64,000 nt of DNA from Alphaproteobacteria bacterium (lineage in GTDB: Bacteria; Pseudomonadota; Alphaproteobacteria; Kiloniellales; DSM-21159): assembly GCA_030433005.1 (NCBI GenBank), contig JAUILQ010000018.1, positions 1-64,000 on the forward strand, given 5' to 3'. The translations under genes were made by a program, and so were the position numbers. A model generated the notes under the pieces. It was not told the DNA's origin and did not search any database. It saw nothing but the letters and a program-made list of their open reading frames with translations. Each line of letters begins with the position of its first letter. Positions within the stretch are counted from its first letter, which is position 1. Of the stretch, positions 30,508 to 41,135 are shown in pieces.

Positions 30508-31409
30508 CAGAAGTAGCCCTCGCGCTTCTTGCGCTCCATCGAGGCGGCCTGGTCGTGGTCGATCAGGCGGCCGACCCGCTCCGACTGCTTGGAGGTCAGG
30601 GTCTCCTCGACGACCTCCTCGAGCGTGGTGGCGCGCGACTCCGAGGCGGCGGTCAGGGGGTAGCAGCCGAGCGTACGGAAGCGCACCCAGCGCTCCTCAG
30701 GGCTTTCGCCGGGCTGCAGCCGAAGCCGCTCGTCGTCGGCCATGATCCACTGCTCGCCGCGGCGCACGACCGGCCGGGGGGCCGCGAAGTAGAGCGGCAC
30801 GATCTCGATGGCCTCGGCCCGGATGTAGGCCCAGACGTCGTGCTCGGTCCAGTTCGACAGCGGGAAGACGCGGAAGGATTCGCCGGGCGCGAGGCGCGTA
30901 TTATAGAGACGCCAGAGTTCGGGGCGCTGGGCCTTGGGCTCCCAGGCGTGGCCGGCGGTGCGGTGCGAGAAGACCCGCTCCTTGGCGCGGCTGCGCTCCT
31001 CGTCGCGCCGGGCGCCGCCGATCGCGGCGTCGAAGCGGTGCGCCTCCAGCGCCTGGCGCAGCGCCAGGGTCTTCATGACGTGGGTGTAGCGGTCGCTGGG
31101 GTGGTCGAAGGGGTTCATGCCCTCGGCCAGCCCCTCGGGGTTGCTGTGGACGATCAGCTCCAGGCCGTGGGCCGCCGCGACCCGGTCGCGGAAGGCGATC
31201 ATCTCCCGGAACTTCCAGGTCGTGTCGATGTGCAGCAGCGGGAACGGCGGACGCGCCGGCCAGAAGGCCTTGAGCGCCAGGTGCAGCAGCACCGAGGAAT
31301 CCTTGCCGATCGAGTACATCAGCACCGGCCGCTCGAAGGCGGCGGCGGTCTCGCGGAGGATCTCGATGGCCTCGGACTCGAGGGCGCGGAGGTGGGTGGA
31401 GAGGGGCAT
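30507..31409 (-). CDS. cysD: Sulfate adenylyltransferase subunit 2
   Basis: 300 residues, the ATP-sulfurylase catalytic subunit of the PP-loop family. Motifs: [19 protein letters not shown] (PP-loop), [29 protein letters not shown], and the [13 protein letters not shown] segment. It ends in [10 protein letters not shown], as expected. I chose the ATG at 31409 ([15 protein letters not shown]), which matches known CysD starts; an upstream frame extends 26 residues without similarity. First gene of the pair, translationally coupled to cysNC. Confidence 0.96.
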   Translation of the reverse strand: MPLSTHLRALESEAIEILRETAAAFERPVLMYSIGKDSSVLLHLALKAFWPARPPFPLLHIDTTWKFREMIAFRDRVAAAHGLELIVHSNPEGLAEGMNPFDHPSDRYTHVMKTLALRQALEAHRFDAAIGGARRDEERSRAKERVFSHRTAGHAWEPKAQRPELWRLYNTRLAPGESFRVFPLSNWTEHDVWAYIRAEAIEIVPLYFAAPRPVVRRGEQWIMADDERLRLQPGESPEERWVRFRTLGCYPLTAASESRATTLEEVVEETLTSKQSERVGRLIDHDQAASMERKKREGYF

Positions 31410-31579
31410 GGGGGCGGCAGGAAATCGCTCTAGTCGGAACCGGGCCGCACCTTCCCAGGGGCGCCGGGCAAACACAATAGTCGCCATGCCACAGAAGCAA
31501 AGCCGCCGGCCTTGGGGCCGCGTCTACCGAAACCGGTTCGCGCCGATGACGGGCTTGGCCGTCCGGCGGACGCGGCACG

Positions 31580-33064
<1,485 letters not shown>

Positions 33065-33486
33065 GGACTGCCCCCTGAGAAAGTCCGAACACGACACCCG
33101 ATCGGTGCCCGCTGTCAGCCGCTGATCCGGAAACGGCGCTCCCCGAGCGCGCCATTTCCCCGCTCATAGCAGAGCCTTTATGCGATCACAGATCGTATTG
33201 CATGTGCGAAGAAACCACCTAAGCTGATTAAGTGAACGGGATGTAAAATCGATCCGGGCGCTTTGGGCGATGATCTATGGAAATAGCGCGCTGCGCGATG
33301 CCGGCCGAGCCGGGTTGCGAACGGCGCGCGTCGCCATTGCGGCTGCTCCGACGGGCTCCGCAGCGACGGCCGGCGGTGGGTCGAGGGAGCCTGCCGCCGA
33401 TGGAACGGCTGATCGGCAGCCCGGAAAGCCGATTGCGTCAGGGCGAGTGACCCACTGAACCGACGGAAGACTGAAGCGGGGGATCG
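33065..33486. other. Divergent intergenic region of the polysaccharide locus
   Basis: 422 bases between the minus-strand initiating transferase and the plus-strand methyltransferase. The part around 33175-33250 is clearly AT-richer than the surroundings (including TAAAAT at 33244-33249) and is the likely promoter zone. A 62-codon plus-strand frame at 33270-33458 looks spurious. MucR-type regulators favour such AT-rich sites, but no defined box is visible. Confidence 0.5.
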
Positions 33487-34146
33487 ATGTTCGGGGACCT
33501 GAAATACCATTACCGCGTCCAGGTCAAGTACGCGCGCAAGCCGCGACGCTACGGCCAGATCCTGAAGGCGATCGCTGCGCGCCGGCCGCGGACCATCGTG
33601 GAGGTGGGCGTCCACACCGCCGCCCGGGCGAAGGAGATGATCGAGACGGCGGCGCGCTGGCACCCCGCTTCCGAAATCACCTACTTCGGCTTCGACCTGT
33701 TCGACCTGATGACGGGGGAACTGCTCGAGCAGGAGCTGTCGAAGAAGCCGCTCACCGAGGCGCAGGTACGCGACATCCTGGCGCCGACGGGCGCTCGGAT
33801 CGAGCTGTTCCGCGGCTTCTCTCAGGAAACGCTGCCTCTGCTGGTCGAGAAGCGGCGCCGCGAGCCCGTCGACTTCATCTTCATCGACGGCGGTCACGCG
33901 ATCGCGACGATCCAGTCCGACTGGGACAACCTTGCCGCTGTGACGGGCCCCGAGACCCTGGTGCTGTTCGACGACTATTACGTCGACTGCCCGCACCTCA
34001 CGGACCGCTTCGGATGCAACCGGGTTCTGGACGGCCTGGATCCGGCCGTCTTCTCCTCCCGGGTGCTGCCGCTGGTCGACAGCTTCGGCAAGGACGAGAG
34101 CCGGCTGGCCGTGGCACTGGCGGAGGTCGCACGCAAGAGCGGCTGA
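33487..34146 (+). CDS. Class I SAM-dependent methyltransferase (TylF/Methyltransf_24-like)
   Basis: 219 residues. The SAM motif I is IVEVGVHTAARAKEM, motif II-like YFGFDLFDLM, and the acidic post-motif VDFIFIDGGHAIATIQSDWDN is typical of this group, with a second acidic DDYYVDC. Probably methylates a sugar or a lipid-linked intermediate. ATG at 33487 with GGGGG upstream. It is an isolated plus-strand gene among minus-strand polysaccharide genes, converging with the flippase. Confidence 0.8.
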   Translation: MFGDLKYHYRVQVKYARKPRRYGQILKAIAARRPRTIVEVGVHTAARAKEMIETAARWHPASEITYFGFDLFDLMTGELLEQELSKKPLTEAQVRDILAPTGARIELFRGFSQETLPLLVEKRRREPVDFIFIDGGHAIATIQSDWDNLAAVTGPETLVLFDDYYVDCPHLTDRFGCNRVLDGLDPAVFSSRVLPLVDSFGKDESRLAVALAEVARKSG

Positions 34147-34212
34147 TCCCGCTGCGCCCGCCGGAGGGCGCGGGACGGATCGCGCAACGCCGCGCGCCTC
34201 GGGCTTTCCCGG

Positions 34213-35562
34213 CTAGCCTCGAAGCAGGTGGCGCAGCAAGGGCTTGATGCCGCCCGCCGCCCAGCTCGAGATGCCGAGCGTCCGGCGCAGGACGATCGCC
34301 AGCACCAGTGCTTGCAGCACGATGCTCAGACTGGTCGCCAGAGCTGCCCCCTCGATGGCGAGGCGCGGGATCAGCAGCAGGTTCAAGACGAGATTGGCGA
34401 CGGCCCCGACCGTCAGCGCAATCGCGGTCGTGCGGGCATAAGCCGTCATGGCGAGCACGCCGGCTGCGGGCCCGATGAGCGCCTCGACCAGTCGCCCGCC
34501 GGCCAGAATCGCCATAGCCAGGTAGCCCTTCTCGTAGTCCGCGCCGCCCCATTGCATGAGCAGGGGCGCGATCGCCAGCAGCCCGGCGACGATCGCCGCC
34601 GTGCCGACGGCCCCGGCGGCCGCGCCCAGCTTGACCTTGCGCTCCAGCTCCGAGAGGTCGCCCCGGGCATAGCAGTCGGCGAACGCCGGTCCGAGAGGAA
34701 CCAGCAGGGCGCTGACGGCGAAGGTGACGATGAGCGCCAGGCGCGCGGCGAAGGCGTAGACGCCGGTCGCCTCCGGCCCGAGGTGATAGCCCACCATCAG
34801 TACGTCCAGGTGCCCGTTCAGGCTGGTGGTGCCGATGATGACCAGGAACGGCAGCGCGTTGCGCAGCCAGATCAGATCGACGCGCGAGCGCGCCCTCCGG
34901 ACCGCCGTCGGCAGCGCGCGGGCCAGCAGCAGCGTTCCGGTCAGGAACGCCACGGCCGCCGCGATGCCGTAGCAGTAGACGACGCTATGCGCCACCAGGG
35001 GCCCGTCCGAGAGGACCAGGAGGCCGACGACCAGCAGCAGCAGGACGAGAGGCTGGACCACCAGGTCCGGCAGCAGAAAGGAGGCGAGCTTGCGCATGCC
35101 GCGCAGGACGGCCTGGCGGATCTGCGTGAGAACCAGGACCGGCGTCGCCAGCAGGGCCAGGGAGACGGTCTGCGCGAGCAGCGGGTCGTCCTGCGGCAGG
35201 AAGAGCTCGCCGAACGCGATCAGCACTGCAAGGCCAACCGACACCACCAACAGGCAAACGACGTTGGCCGTCAGCAGCATCGACCGGACATCGTCGTAGG
35301 ATTCGGTCGCGAACGCCTTCGAGATGTCCCGAACGAGCGAGTTGCGGAAACCGCAGTTGAAGACGCCGGACACGACGGCGAGCCAGCCGATGGCGAAGGC
35401 ATAGGCTCCGAACTGCTCGCTGCCCATCGCCCGGGCGAGCAGCAGCGTCGTCAGGAGCGTCACCGCCATCTGACCGACGCGCAGCCCGAAGGAAAGCAGC
35501 GACCCCGAGGAGATGCTGCCGCCCTGGAGCCGGTCGATCAGCCTGCGCACTGCCATTCGCAC
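34213..35562 (-). CDS. Polysaccharide flippase (Wzx-like)
   Basis: 449 residues with about 12-14 hydrophobic helices and a MATE/MOP-like fold. The N-terminus SSGSLLSFGLRVGQMAVTLLTTLLLARAMG has the family pattern (helix 1 followed by the short loop EQFGAYAFAIGWL). It would move undecaprenyl-linked repeat units across the inner membrane. A lone cationic loop RRARSRVDLIWL occurs mid-protein. Located downstream of the glycosyltransferase gene on the same strand with a 96-base gap. Confidence 0.87.
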   Translation of the reverse strand: MRMAVRRLIDRLQGGSISSGSLLSFGLRVGQMAVTLLTTLLLARAMGSEQFGAYAFAIGWLAVVSGVFNCGFRNSLVRDISKAFATESYDDVRSMLLTANVVCLLVVSVGLAVLIAFGELFLPQDDPLLAQTVSLALLATPVLVLTQIRQAVLRGMRKLASFLLPDLVVQPLVLLLLVVGLLVLSDGPLVAHSVVYCYGIAAAVAFLTGTLLLARALPTAVRRARSRVDLIWLRNALPFLVIIGTTSLNGHLDVLMVGYHLGPEATGVYAFAARLALIVTFAVSALLVPLGPAFADCYARGDLSELERKVKLGAAAGAVGTAAIVAGLLAIAPLLMQWGGADYEKGYLAMAILAGGRLVEALIGPAAGVLAMTAYARTTAIALTVGAVANLVLNLLLIPRLAIEGAALATSLSIVLQALVLAIVLRRTLGISSWAAGGIKPLLRHLLRG

Positions 35563-35658
35563 CCCTTCCCGGCACGGCAGGAACGCCCCGGCGCCCGTCG
35601 CCGCAAGCCGCCGCCGTGCCCGGAGCGCTCTCGCGCCTCGCCGGTCGTCCGCCTGCCG

Positions 35659-36729
35659 TCAGCCGAGGTCGACGCCAGGATCCGTCCTCCTCAGGTGCGC
35701 GAAGACCTGCTCTGCCATCCGCTGCCAGGTGAGGTGGCTGACCGTGGCACGCACGTCTGCGGTCATGCTGCGCGCCCGGCGGATCAGCCCGGCGATCTGG
35801 TCCGTCGACGCGTCGACGTCGAAGAGCAGCCCGTTCCTGCCGTGCTCGATCAGGTCGGGCGCGAAACCGGTCCTGCTGGCGACCGGCAGGGCATTCGCCA
35901 TCATCGCCTCGATCAAGGGAATCGGCCCTCCTTCCAGCCGCGACGGCGACACGAACACGTCCATCTGGGCATAGTACCCGGGATAGTCGGCATAGACCGC
36001 CGCGACGTTCCGGAAGTTCGGCAGCGCCGTCAGTTCGTCGAAATGCGGATAGGCCTCCCAGCCGCGCCCGAGCAGAAGGAACTGCTGGTCCGGCATCGCC
36101 CGGACGAGGTGATGGATTCTGTCCGGTTCCTTGCGGGCATAGTACGCGGAGCAGAAGCCGACGGCCCCGCCGCCGCGCTCATGGGGACGGAACAGGTCAG
36201 GATCGGCACCCGGTAGCGCCACCTCGACCTTTGCAGGCTCGAGCCCCTCGTCGATCAGTCGCTGCCGGTCGGCGCTGTTCATGCAGAAGACCATTGTCGC
36301 CATCCCGAGGACGCGCCTGAGCTCCACGTCGGAGAAGGTGAGTTCGCGCCGATGGGTGAAGTAGACGAAAACGTCGCTGCGCCGGGCCTGCGGATAGCGC
36401 AGAAAAAGTTGCGGCAGCATCGAGTAGTGCGCCACCCAGTAAACGGACGCCGCCGGCAGGTCGTCGAGGCCGAACTGCAGCCGCCAGCTGCCCGGGAAGT
36501 AGGCCGCGATCTCCCGGCAGATCGCGTCGAGCACCCAGCCCTGCCCGCCGTCGGGCACGACGAAGAGCAGGTCGAGCGGCCGCGGCTCGGAAGGCCTGCC
36601 GCCGTAGCCCACCAGATCGTGGGCGAGCGAAGTCAGGTGGTACGGAAGTCCGGACAGCCAGGGCAGGCTCGCGTGGAGCCGCTGATGGCGTCGCAGCCGC
36701 CGCGCCGCCGCCCAGAGGCCAGCCTTCAT
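35659..36729 (-). CDS. Glycosyltransferase, GT4/GT1-like
   Basis: 356 residues with GT-B architecture. The C-terminal nucleotide-sugar site has the SPSRLEGGPIPLIEAMMANALPVAS pattern with the E-x7-E motif. The N-terminal half is divergent and shows no classical donor motif. Retaining transferase of unknown sugar in polysaccharide assembly. Its ATG overlaps the epimerase stop by four bases (ATGA), and the flippase gene follows. Confidence 0.85.
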   Translation of the reverse strand: MKAGLWAAARRLRRHQRLHASLPWLSGLPYHLTSLAHDLVGYGGRPSEPRPLDLLFVVPDGGQGWVLDAICREIAAYFPGSWRLQFGLDDLPAASVYWVAHYSMLPQLFLRYPQARRSDVFVYFTHRRELTFSDVELRRVLGMATMVFCMNSADRQRLIDEGLEPAKVEVALPGADPDLFRPHERGGGAVGFCSAYYARKEPDRIHHLVRAMPDQQFLLLGRGWEAYPHFDELTALPNFRNVAAVYADYPGYYAQMDVFVSPSRLEGGPIPLIEAMMANALPVASRTGFAPDLIEHGRNGLLFDVDASTDQIAGLIRRARSMTADVRATVSHLTWQRMAEQVFAHLRRTDPGVDLG

Positions 36730-37700
36730 GGCGCCGGGCTGCTGCCGTTGCCCGCGCGCAGGTCCGTCAGGAGTTCCTCGATCGCCTGGCGGACCGTGAA
36801 CTGCGGGGCGCGGCCCGTGAGCGCGACGAGGTGGGAGATATCCGGCTGCAACCGCTGACGTTCGACCTGGCGCCGTCGCTCCGGGACGGATACGGCGGCG
36901 ATCGGCCGCTCGACGGCCTGCCCGAAGAGATCGACGACCTGCTCGACATCCAGTTCGTCGCGCGTCCCGACGTTGGCGACCGCGCTGCCGACGAGCGGCA
37001 GCTCGAGACAGGCGGCGACGTAGGCGGAGACGTCACGGCGATGCACGTAGTTGCGTTTCGGCGAGAGGTTGCCCAACTCGATCCTCTCGGCCCCCGCCAG
37101 CACCTGGCGGGCGATCGCGGGGAAGAGATGATCGTTGGTCTCACCCGGCCCGACGACGTTTGAGAGCCTCAGGCGCATGCTGGCCACGCCGGTGCGAAGG
37201 GAGAACAGCTCCACCAGATCCTCGCCCAGCGCCTTGGTGCGCCCGTAGATGTCGAGCGGCCTGACCGCCAGCGATTCCTCGATCGGCTCGTCGGTGATCG
37301 GATAGACCGCCATGGTCGAGGCGAAGACCAGGCGCTTCAGGCCCGAGCCCGCCTCCACTGCCCGCTCCGCCTCCGCCAGTTCGTCGAGCAGGTTCTTTGT
37401 ACCCGCGACGTTGATCTCGTAGGCCTCTTCCGGGTGCGCATTGCAATAGGGAATGAAGTGTACGGCGGCCAGATGAACCACGAACTGAGGCCTTGCGGCC
37501 GCGACAGCCTTTGATACCGCCGGGCGATCGCGCAGGTCACCCGTGACCACCGTCATGTTGGTGCGCTGCGGCAGGCGATCCGCGCCCCCGAAAGAGAAGT
37601 TGTCGAACACCGTCACATGGTTGGTCGGCTCCGCCGTGAGGTCTTCGACGACCTGCTGTCCGACGAAGCCGGAACCGCCGGTGACCAGGATTCTACGCAT
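36726..37700 (-). CDS. NAD-dependent epimerase/dehydratase (extended SDR)
   Basis: 324 residues. Rossmann GGSGFVGQQVVEDL is followed by VTVFDNFSFGG and a VVTGDLRDR segment. The active site is FASTMAVYP with YGRTKALGEDL (YxxxK). The C-terminal substrate domain ends with SHLVALTGRAPQFTVRQAIEEL. Such proteins make nucleotide sugars (UDP-glucose epimerases and dehydratases). The exact reaction cannot be assigned. I chose the ATG at 37700 because the ten residues from an upstream ATG are not family-like. Overlaps the next glycosyltransferase gene. Confidence 0.85.
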   Translation of the reverse strand: MRRILVTGGSGFVGQQVVEDLTAEPTNHVTVFDNFSFGGADRLPQRTNMTVVTGDLRDRPAVSKAVAAARPQFVVHLAAVHFIPYCNAHPEEAYEINVAGTKNLLDELAEAERAVEAGSGLKRLVFASTMAVYPITDEPIEESLAVRPLDIYGRTKALGEDLVELFSLRTGVASMRLRLSNVVGPGETNDHLFPAIARQVLAGAERIELGNLSPKRNYVHRRDVSAYVAACLELPLVGSAVANVGTRDELDVEQVVDLFGQAVERPIAAVSVPERRRQVERQRLQPDISHLVALTGRAPQFTVRQAIEELLTDLRAGNGSSPAP

Positions 37701-37775
37701 CTCAGACACCGCCAGAACACCTCCTGCCATCAGGACGCTCTACGTTGCCGGAAGCCCGGCGCTCGGGTCGGCCGG

Positions 37776-38594
37776 CTAGCGGGAACTCCAGGCCGTCGTC
37801 ACCGGCCTGTAGAGCCCCAGCCTCTGCCGCAGCAGCAGCAGCGCGACGGGAACGTCGCGCAGCAGGTAGCGCCGCCACAGCCGCCGCGGCTCCGAGAGCA
37901 GGCGGAACAGCCACTCCGCGCAGAGACGCTGCATCCAGCGTGGTGCGCGCGGCTTGGTGCCGGCATTGAAGTCGATCGCCGAGCCGACCGCGAACCAGAG
38001 CTTCACGCTCGGTAGCCGGTCGCGCACGGCGTCGATCCACTTCTCCTGTTTCGGCGCCCCGAGCCCCACCGCAACGACCGTTGCGCCGCTGGCCGCTATC
38101 GCCTCGAGGACGCGCGTCTCCTCCGTGCCGTCGGCCGGGAAGCCCATCGCCGGCGAGATGCCGCCGACAACGAAGTCGCGGCCGACGCGGGCGTTGATCG
38201 CCTCGACCGCCTTGCGCGCGGTGTCGCCGATGCCGCCGACGATGAACAGACGCTCGGGACCCGTCGGACCGTGGCGGGCGACATAGGCCTCGAACAGGTC
38301 GGTGCCGGTGAAGCGGCCCCTGAAGGATTCGCGCGAGATGCCGAGCCCGAACAGCCACCCGAGCAGGCGCACGATGCTGCCGTCGCAGATCGGGTACTCG
38401 ACGCGCCGGTAGGCGGCCACGAAGTCCGCATCCTGCTGCAGCTGCGCCAGATGATCCATGTTCGGCGTGAAGACCGCCCCCCTCTCGAGCCGGTCCAGGG
38501 CCTCTTCCATGCCCAGGTCATCGACTTCGATGTTGAGCAGGCGCACCGGTCGCAGGAATGCGATCTCGCGGTGCAGCAGAGCCGGTTCACTCAC
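37776..38594 (-). CDS. WecG/TagA/CpsF-family glycosyltransferase
   Basis: 272 residues of the GT26 family, which transfers ManNAcA, ManNAc or related sugars to lipid-linked acceptors. Signatures: VFTPNMDHLAQLQQDADF, YPICDGSIV, then VVAVGLGAPKQEKWI and the AVGSAIDFNAGT motif. The C-terminus is basic with an amphipathic membrane-associating helix. The GTG at 38594 fits the family start; the frame is open far upstream but antisense to the next gene. Divergent from the sialyltransferase-like gene across a 192-base gap. Confidence 0.9.
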   Translation of the reverse strand: MSEPALLHREIAFLRPVRLLNIEVDDLGMEEALDRLERGAVFTPNMDHLAQLQQDADFVAAYRRVEYPICDGSIVRLLGWLFGLGISRESFRGRFTGTDLFEAYVARHGPTGPERLFIVGGIGDTARKAVEAINARVGRDFVVGGISPAMGFPADGTEETRVLEAIAASGATVVAVGLGAPKQEKWIDAVRDRLPSVKLWFAVGSAIDFNAGTKPRAPRWMQRLCAEWLFRLLSEPRRLWRRYLLRDVPVALLLLRQRLGLYRPVTTAWSSR

Positions 38595-38786
38595 GCTGTT
38601 CTTGCCCCCGCCGACCAGCCGACCCCGCCTTCGGCCCCCAATTGCGAGCGATACTGCCGGACAGCCGCGAGAAGGGTCAAGGTTGCCCGGCGCGGCGCGC
38701 ATGCGGCAGCGCGGCAACCGGCAGAGCACCCTCCGGTTCATCTCCGTGAGGCCATCCAGTAGACTGGGGCGCATGGCACCCAGCGG

Positions 38787-39917
38787 TTGCGGCGCGCTTT
38801 GAGGCAGACTCTCGTCACCGTCAGCACGCCCTGGCTGATGCTGCTGGCCGGCGCCCTGGCATGCCAGGAGCGCGCCCGCCCGGTCCGGGCGCTGCTGCTG
38901 CCCAAAGGCGACAACCCCGATCTGGCGGAAACCTACCGCCGGATCATGCCGCCCGGCCTGTTCGCCGGCCTCGGCTCTGTGCCGCTCGCCCACCTCGACA
39001 AGACCATCACCCAGTACCTTTCCGGGCGCGACTGGTTGCTGCCGGCGGTCGCCCGACGCCGCAGCGCCGGAGACCGGGCCGCGCTGGTCCAGGCGCTGAC
39101 GGATCGCCCGGTGGAGCAGCTCCTCGTCGGCAACCGCCACCATGCTCCGGAGCGGGTCCTGCTGGCCGCCGCCGGAGCGCGTGGGCTGCCGACGGGCCTG
39201 ATCGAGGAGGGCCTGTCGCTCTACCAGACACGCGAGTACTGGGAGCCGGGCGCTGCGGCCGGCGCGTTGCGCCGCCTCGCCTACGCGTACCAGGGCGTCC
39301 CGGCTTACTACGGCCGGCCGCGAACGCGCTTCGACGTCGCCTGGCTGAGCTGTCCCGACGCCTACCCGCACGCCGACGTGGCGGAGCGCCGCCCCCTGGC
39401 GTCGCTGGCGGAGGCCCTGCGCGAGGCCGCAGCCGAGATGGCCCGCTTCGCGGGCTTGCGGCGTCTGGCGCGCGACCTGCCGGAGGGCGCCGCGCTGCTG
39501 CTCTCGCAGCGCCTGTCCGAGGACGGCCTGGTGACCCGGGAGACCGAGATCGCGGTGCTCGCCGAGGCCGCAGAACTGTTGTCGGAAGGCGGCCGGCCAG
39601 TCCTCTTCAAGGCCCATCCGCGCGACTCCTTCGACAAGGCCGGAGCGATCGAGAGCCGGCTCGGCTCGCGGCCCGCGGCATGCCTGCGACCGCTGCCCCT
39701 GAGCGGCCTGCCGGTCGAACTGCTGTTCGCCGACTGGCGGCCCTCGATCGTCGTCGGGCTGCTGTCCGCGACCCTGGTCTACGCGCCGGCCCTGTTCGGC
39801 ATTCCGGCCTATACGCTCGCCGGTCGACTGACCGCGGCAGGGCCGGGCCTCGAGCGTTTCCGCACGGTCATCGAGCGCTGCGGCATCGCGCCGTTCGAGG
39901 CCGAGGGCGCCCGGTGA
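38787..39917 (+). CDS. Bacterial sialyltransferase-like glycosyltransferase (GT38/GT52-related)
   Basis: About 376 residues with weak overall similarity to known families, but the bacterial sialyltransferase landmarks are in order. They are a strand-helix VSTPWLMLLAGALA near the N-terminus, E140-E141-G142 in LIEEGLSLY (D/E-D/E-G motif, general base), H277-P278 in LFKAHPRD (HP motif, CMP contact) and a Ser/Thr pair in VVGLLSATLVYAP (327-329). It could use CMP-sialic acid or another CMP-ulosonic acid such as Kdo. No NeuA/NeuB homologue is in the window. The start is uncertain: TTG at 38787 or 38799; no ATG fits. Confidence 0.6.
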   Translation: MRRALRQTLVTVSTPWLMLLAGALACQERARPVRALLLPKGDNPDLAETYRRIMPPGLFAGLGSVPLAHLDKTITQYLSGRDWLLPAVARRRSAGDRAALVQALTDRPVEQLLVGNRHHAPERVLLAAAGARGLPTGLIEEGLSLYQTREYWEPGAAAGALRRLAYAYQGVPAYYGRPRTRFDVAWLSCPDAYPHADVAERRPLASLAEALREAAAEMARFAGLRRLARDLPEGAALLLSQRLSEDGLVTRETEIAVLAEAAELLSEGGRPVLFKAHPRDSFDKAGAIESRLGSRPAACLRPLPLSGLPVELLFADWRPSIVVGLLSATLVYAPALFGIPAYTLAGRLTAAGPGLERFRTVIERCGIAPFEAEGAR

Positions 39918-39926
39918 CCCGGGCCG

Positions 39927-40880
39927 TCACCCGTTCCAGTAGGCGCGCCGGCGCAGCAGGTCGAAGGCGAGCCCCTTGCCGTGCCAGACCGCCTCGCAGA
40001 GCGCCGCACGGCCCGCGTCGTAGAGCTCGGTGGCGAGAGCGTTGGCAGGCCGACCCTCCAGACGGGCCAGGGCCCTCTGCAGGTTGCTCCAGGACAGCCG
40101 GCCCAGTTCGTGCTGCCGGCGGATCGTCGCCGCATCGATGCTTCCCGCCTCGATCTCCTCCAGCAGGGCGTTCAGCCACAGGCGGCCGGTCGGTGTATAG
40201 TGCGAATAGAGCCAGGGCTGCGTGTTGATCGCCGTGAAGTGCACCAGCCTGGTGTCGGCGTCGAGCTGGTCGAGCGAGTTCCAGCGGGGATCAAGGTCGG
40301 CGATCGTCAGGCCGACAGCCTCGCGGAACAGCGGTCCCAGCCAGATCAGGTCCATGTAGGGAAGACCGCCGCCGACCAGCTCGGCCAGCCGCTCGGGCCC
40401 GTAGTCGCAGCGCGCGGTGTCCATGACCAGCACGCTGGCGAGGTAGTAGTCGCGCAGCTTCCGCTTCGGCGCGATGCGACGCAGCACGTTGCGGCGGAAG
40501 TGCACCGAGCCGCAGATCGTGTCGGCGACGTTGACCGCCGCCGTCGCGGTCCCCTCGGGCAGCGCGTCGGCGAGCTTCGCGATGTCGTCGAAGACGATCT
40601 GGTCGCTGTCGAGATAGACCGCCGCCCCCTGCCGCCCGCAGAGATCCGGGATCGCGAAGCGCATCGCCGTGAAGCGCGTGACGTACTGGTCGTTGAGCGT
40701 CTTCGGCACCGGCACCTCGCGCTCGAAGTCCGGGCCGGTGACGAGGCCGCTGTCGCCGTTGAGCAGGTAGATGTCGACCGGCCGAGAAGCGTGCCGACGG
40801 ATGCTCGAGATCAGCACCTGCTGCTCCAGGCGGTTGGCATCGCTCGTACCGATGAAGACGCGGATCGTCGGATCCCCCAT
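39927..40880 (-). CDS. Glycosyltransferase with a GT8-like DxD domain
   Basis: 317 residues. The N-terminal half is GT-A: VFIGTSDANRLEQQVLISSIRRHAS opens, then the metal-binding VYLDSDQIVFDDI (DSD). NAADT/VNVADTIC and LVMDTARC are other glycogenin-like features. A helical C-terminal part follows. The ATG at 40880 has a clear GGAGGGATC upstream. It would add a sugar to the growing repeat unit. Divergent from the GT4 gene at 41136; the 255-base gap between them probably contains both promoters, but no box is recognisable. Confidence 0.8.
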   Translation of the reverse strand: MGDPTIRVFIGTSDANRLEQQVLISSIRRHASRPVDIYLLNGDSGLVTGPDFEREVPVPKTLNDQYVTRFTAMRFAIPDLCGRQGAAVYLDSDQIVFDDIAKLADALPEGTATAAVNVADTICGSVHFRRNVLRRIAPKRKLRDYYLASVLVMDTARCDYGPERLAELVGGGLPYMDLIWLGPLFREAVGLTIADLDPRWNSLDQLDADTRLVHFTAINTQPWLYSHYTPTGRLWLNALLEEIEAGSIDAATIRRQHELGRLSWSNLQRALARLEGRPANALATELYDAGRAALCEAVWHGKGLAFDLLRRRAYWNG

Positions 40881-41135
40881 GATCCCTCCGAAGTCCTTTG
40901 CGCACGGCCCTTTCGGTCTCGTCCCGAATCGGGATTCGGGACCGTGCTGCATCGCAAAAAGCCGCTTGGTCGATCCTACACCCTGGAATAGGGTGACGCG
41001 CGGATTTTTCGCCCTTTCCGGGGGCGGGCGAACAGCCGGCGACCGCTTCGGGCGGAGGGCGCGGCGTCGCGGGCCGGAGCGCTCGGCGCCCGGTCGAGGG
41101 GCCTTGGTTCTGCTTGGGGGGCAGCCGAAAGTCCG

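Noticed and set aside
33270-33458. 62-codon plus-strand frame between the transferase and methyltransferase genes
   Set aside because: Low-complexity Ala/Gly composition and no motif; most likely random in a promoter region.
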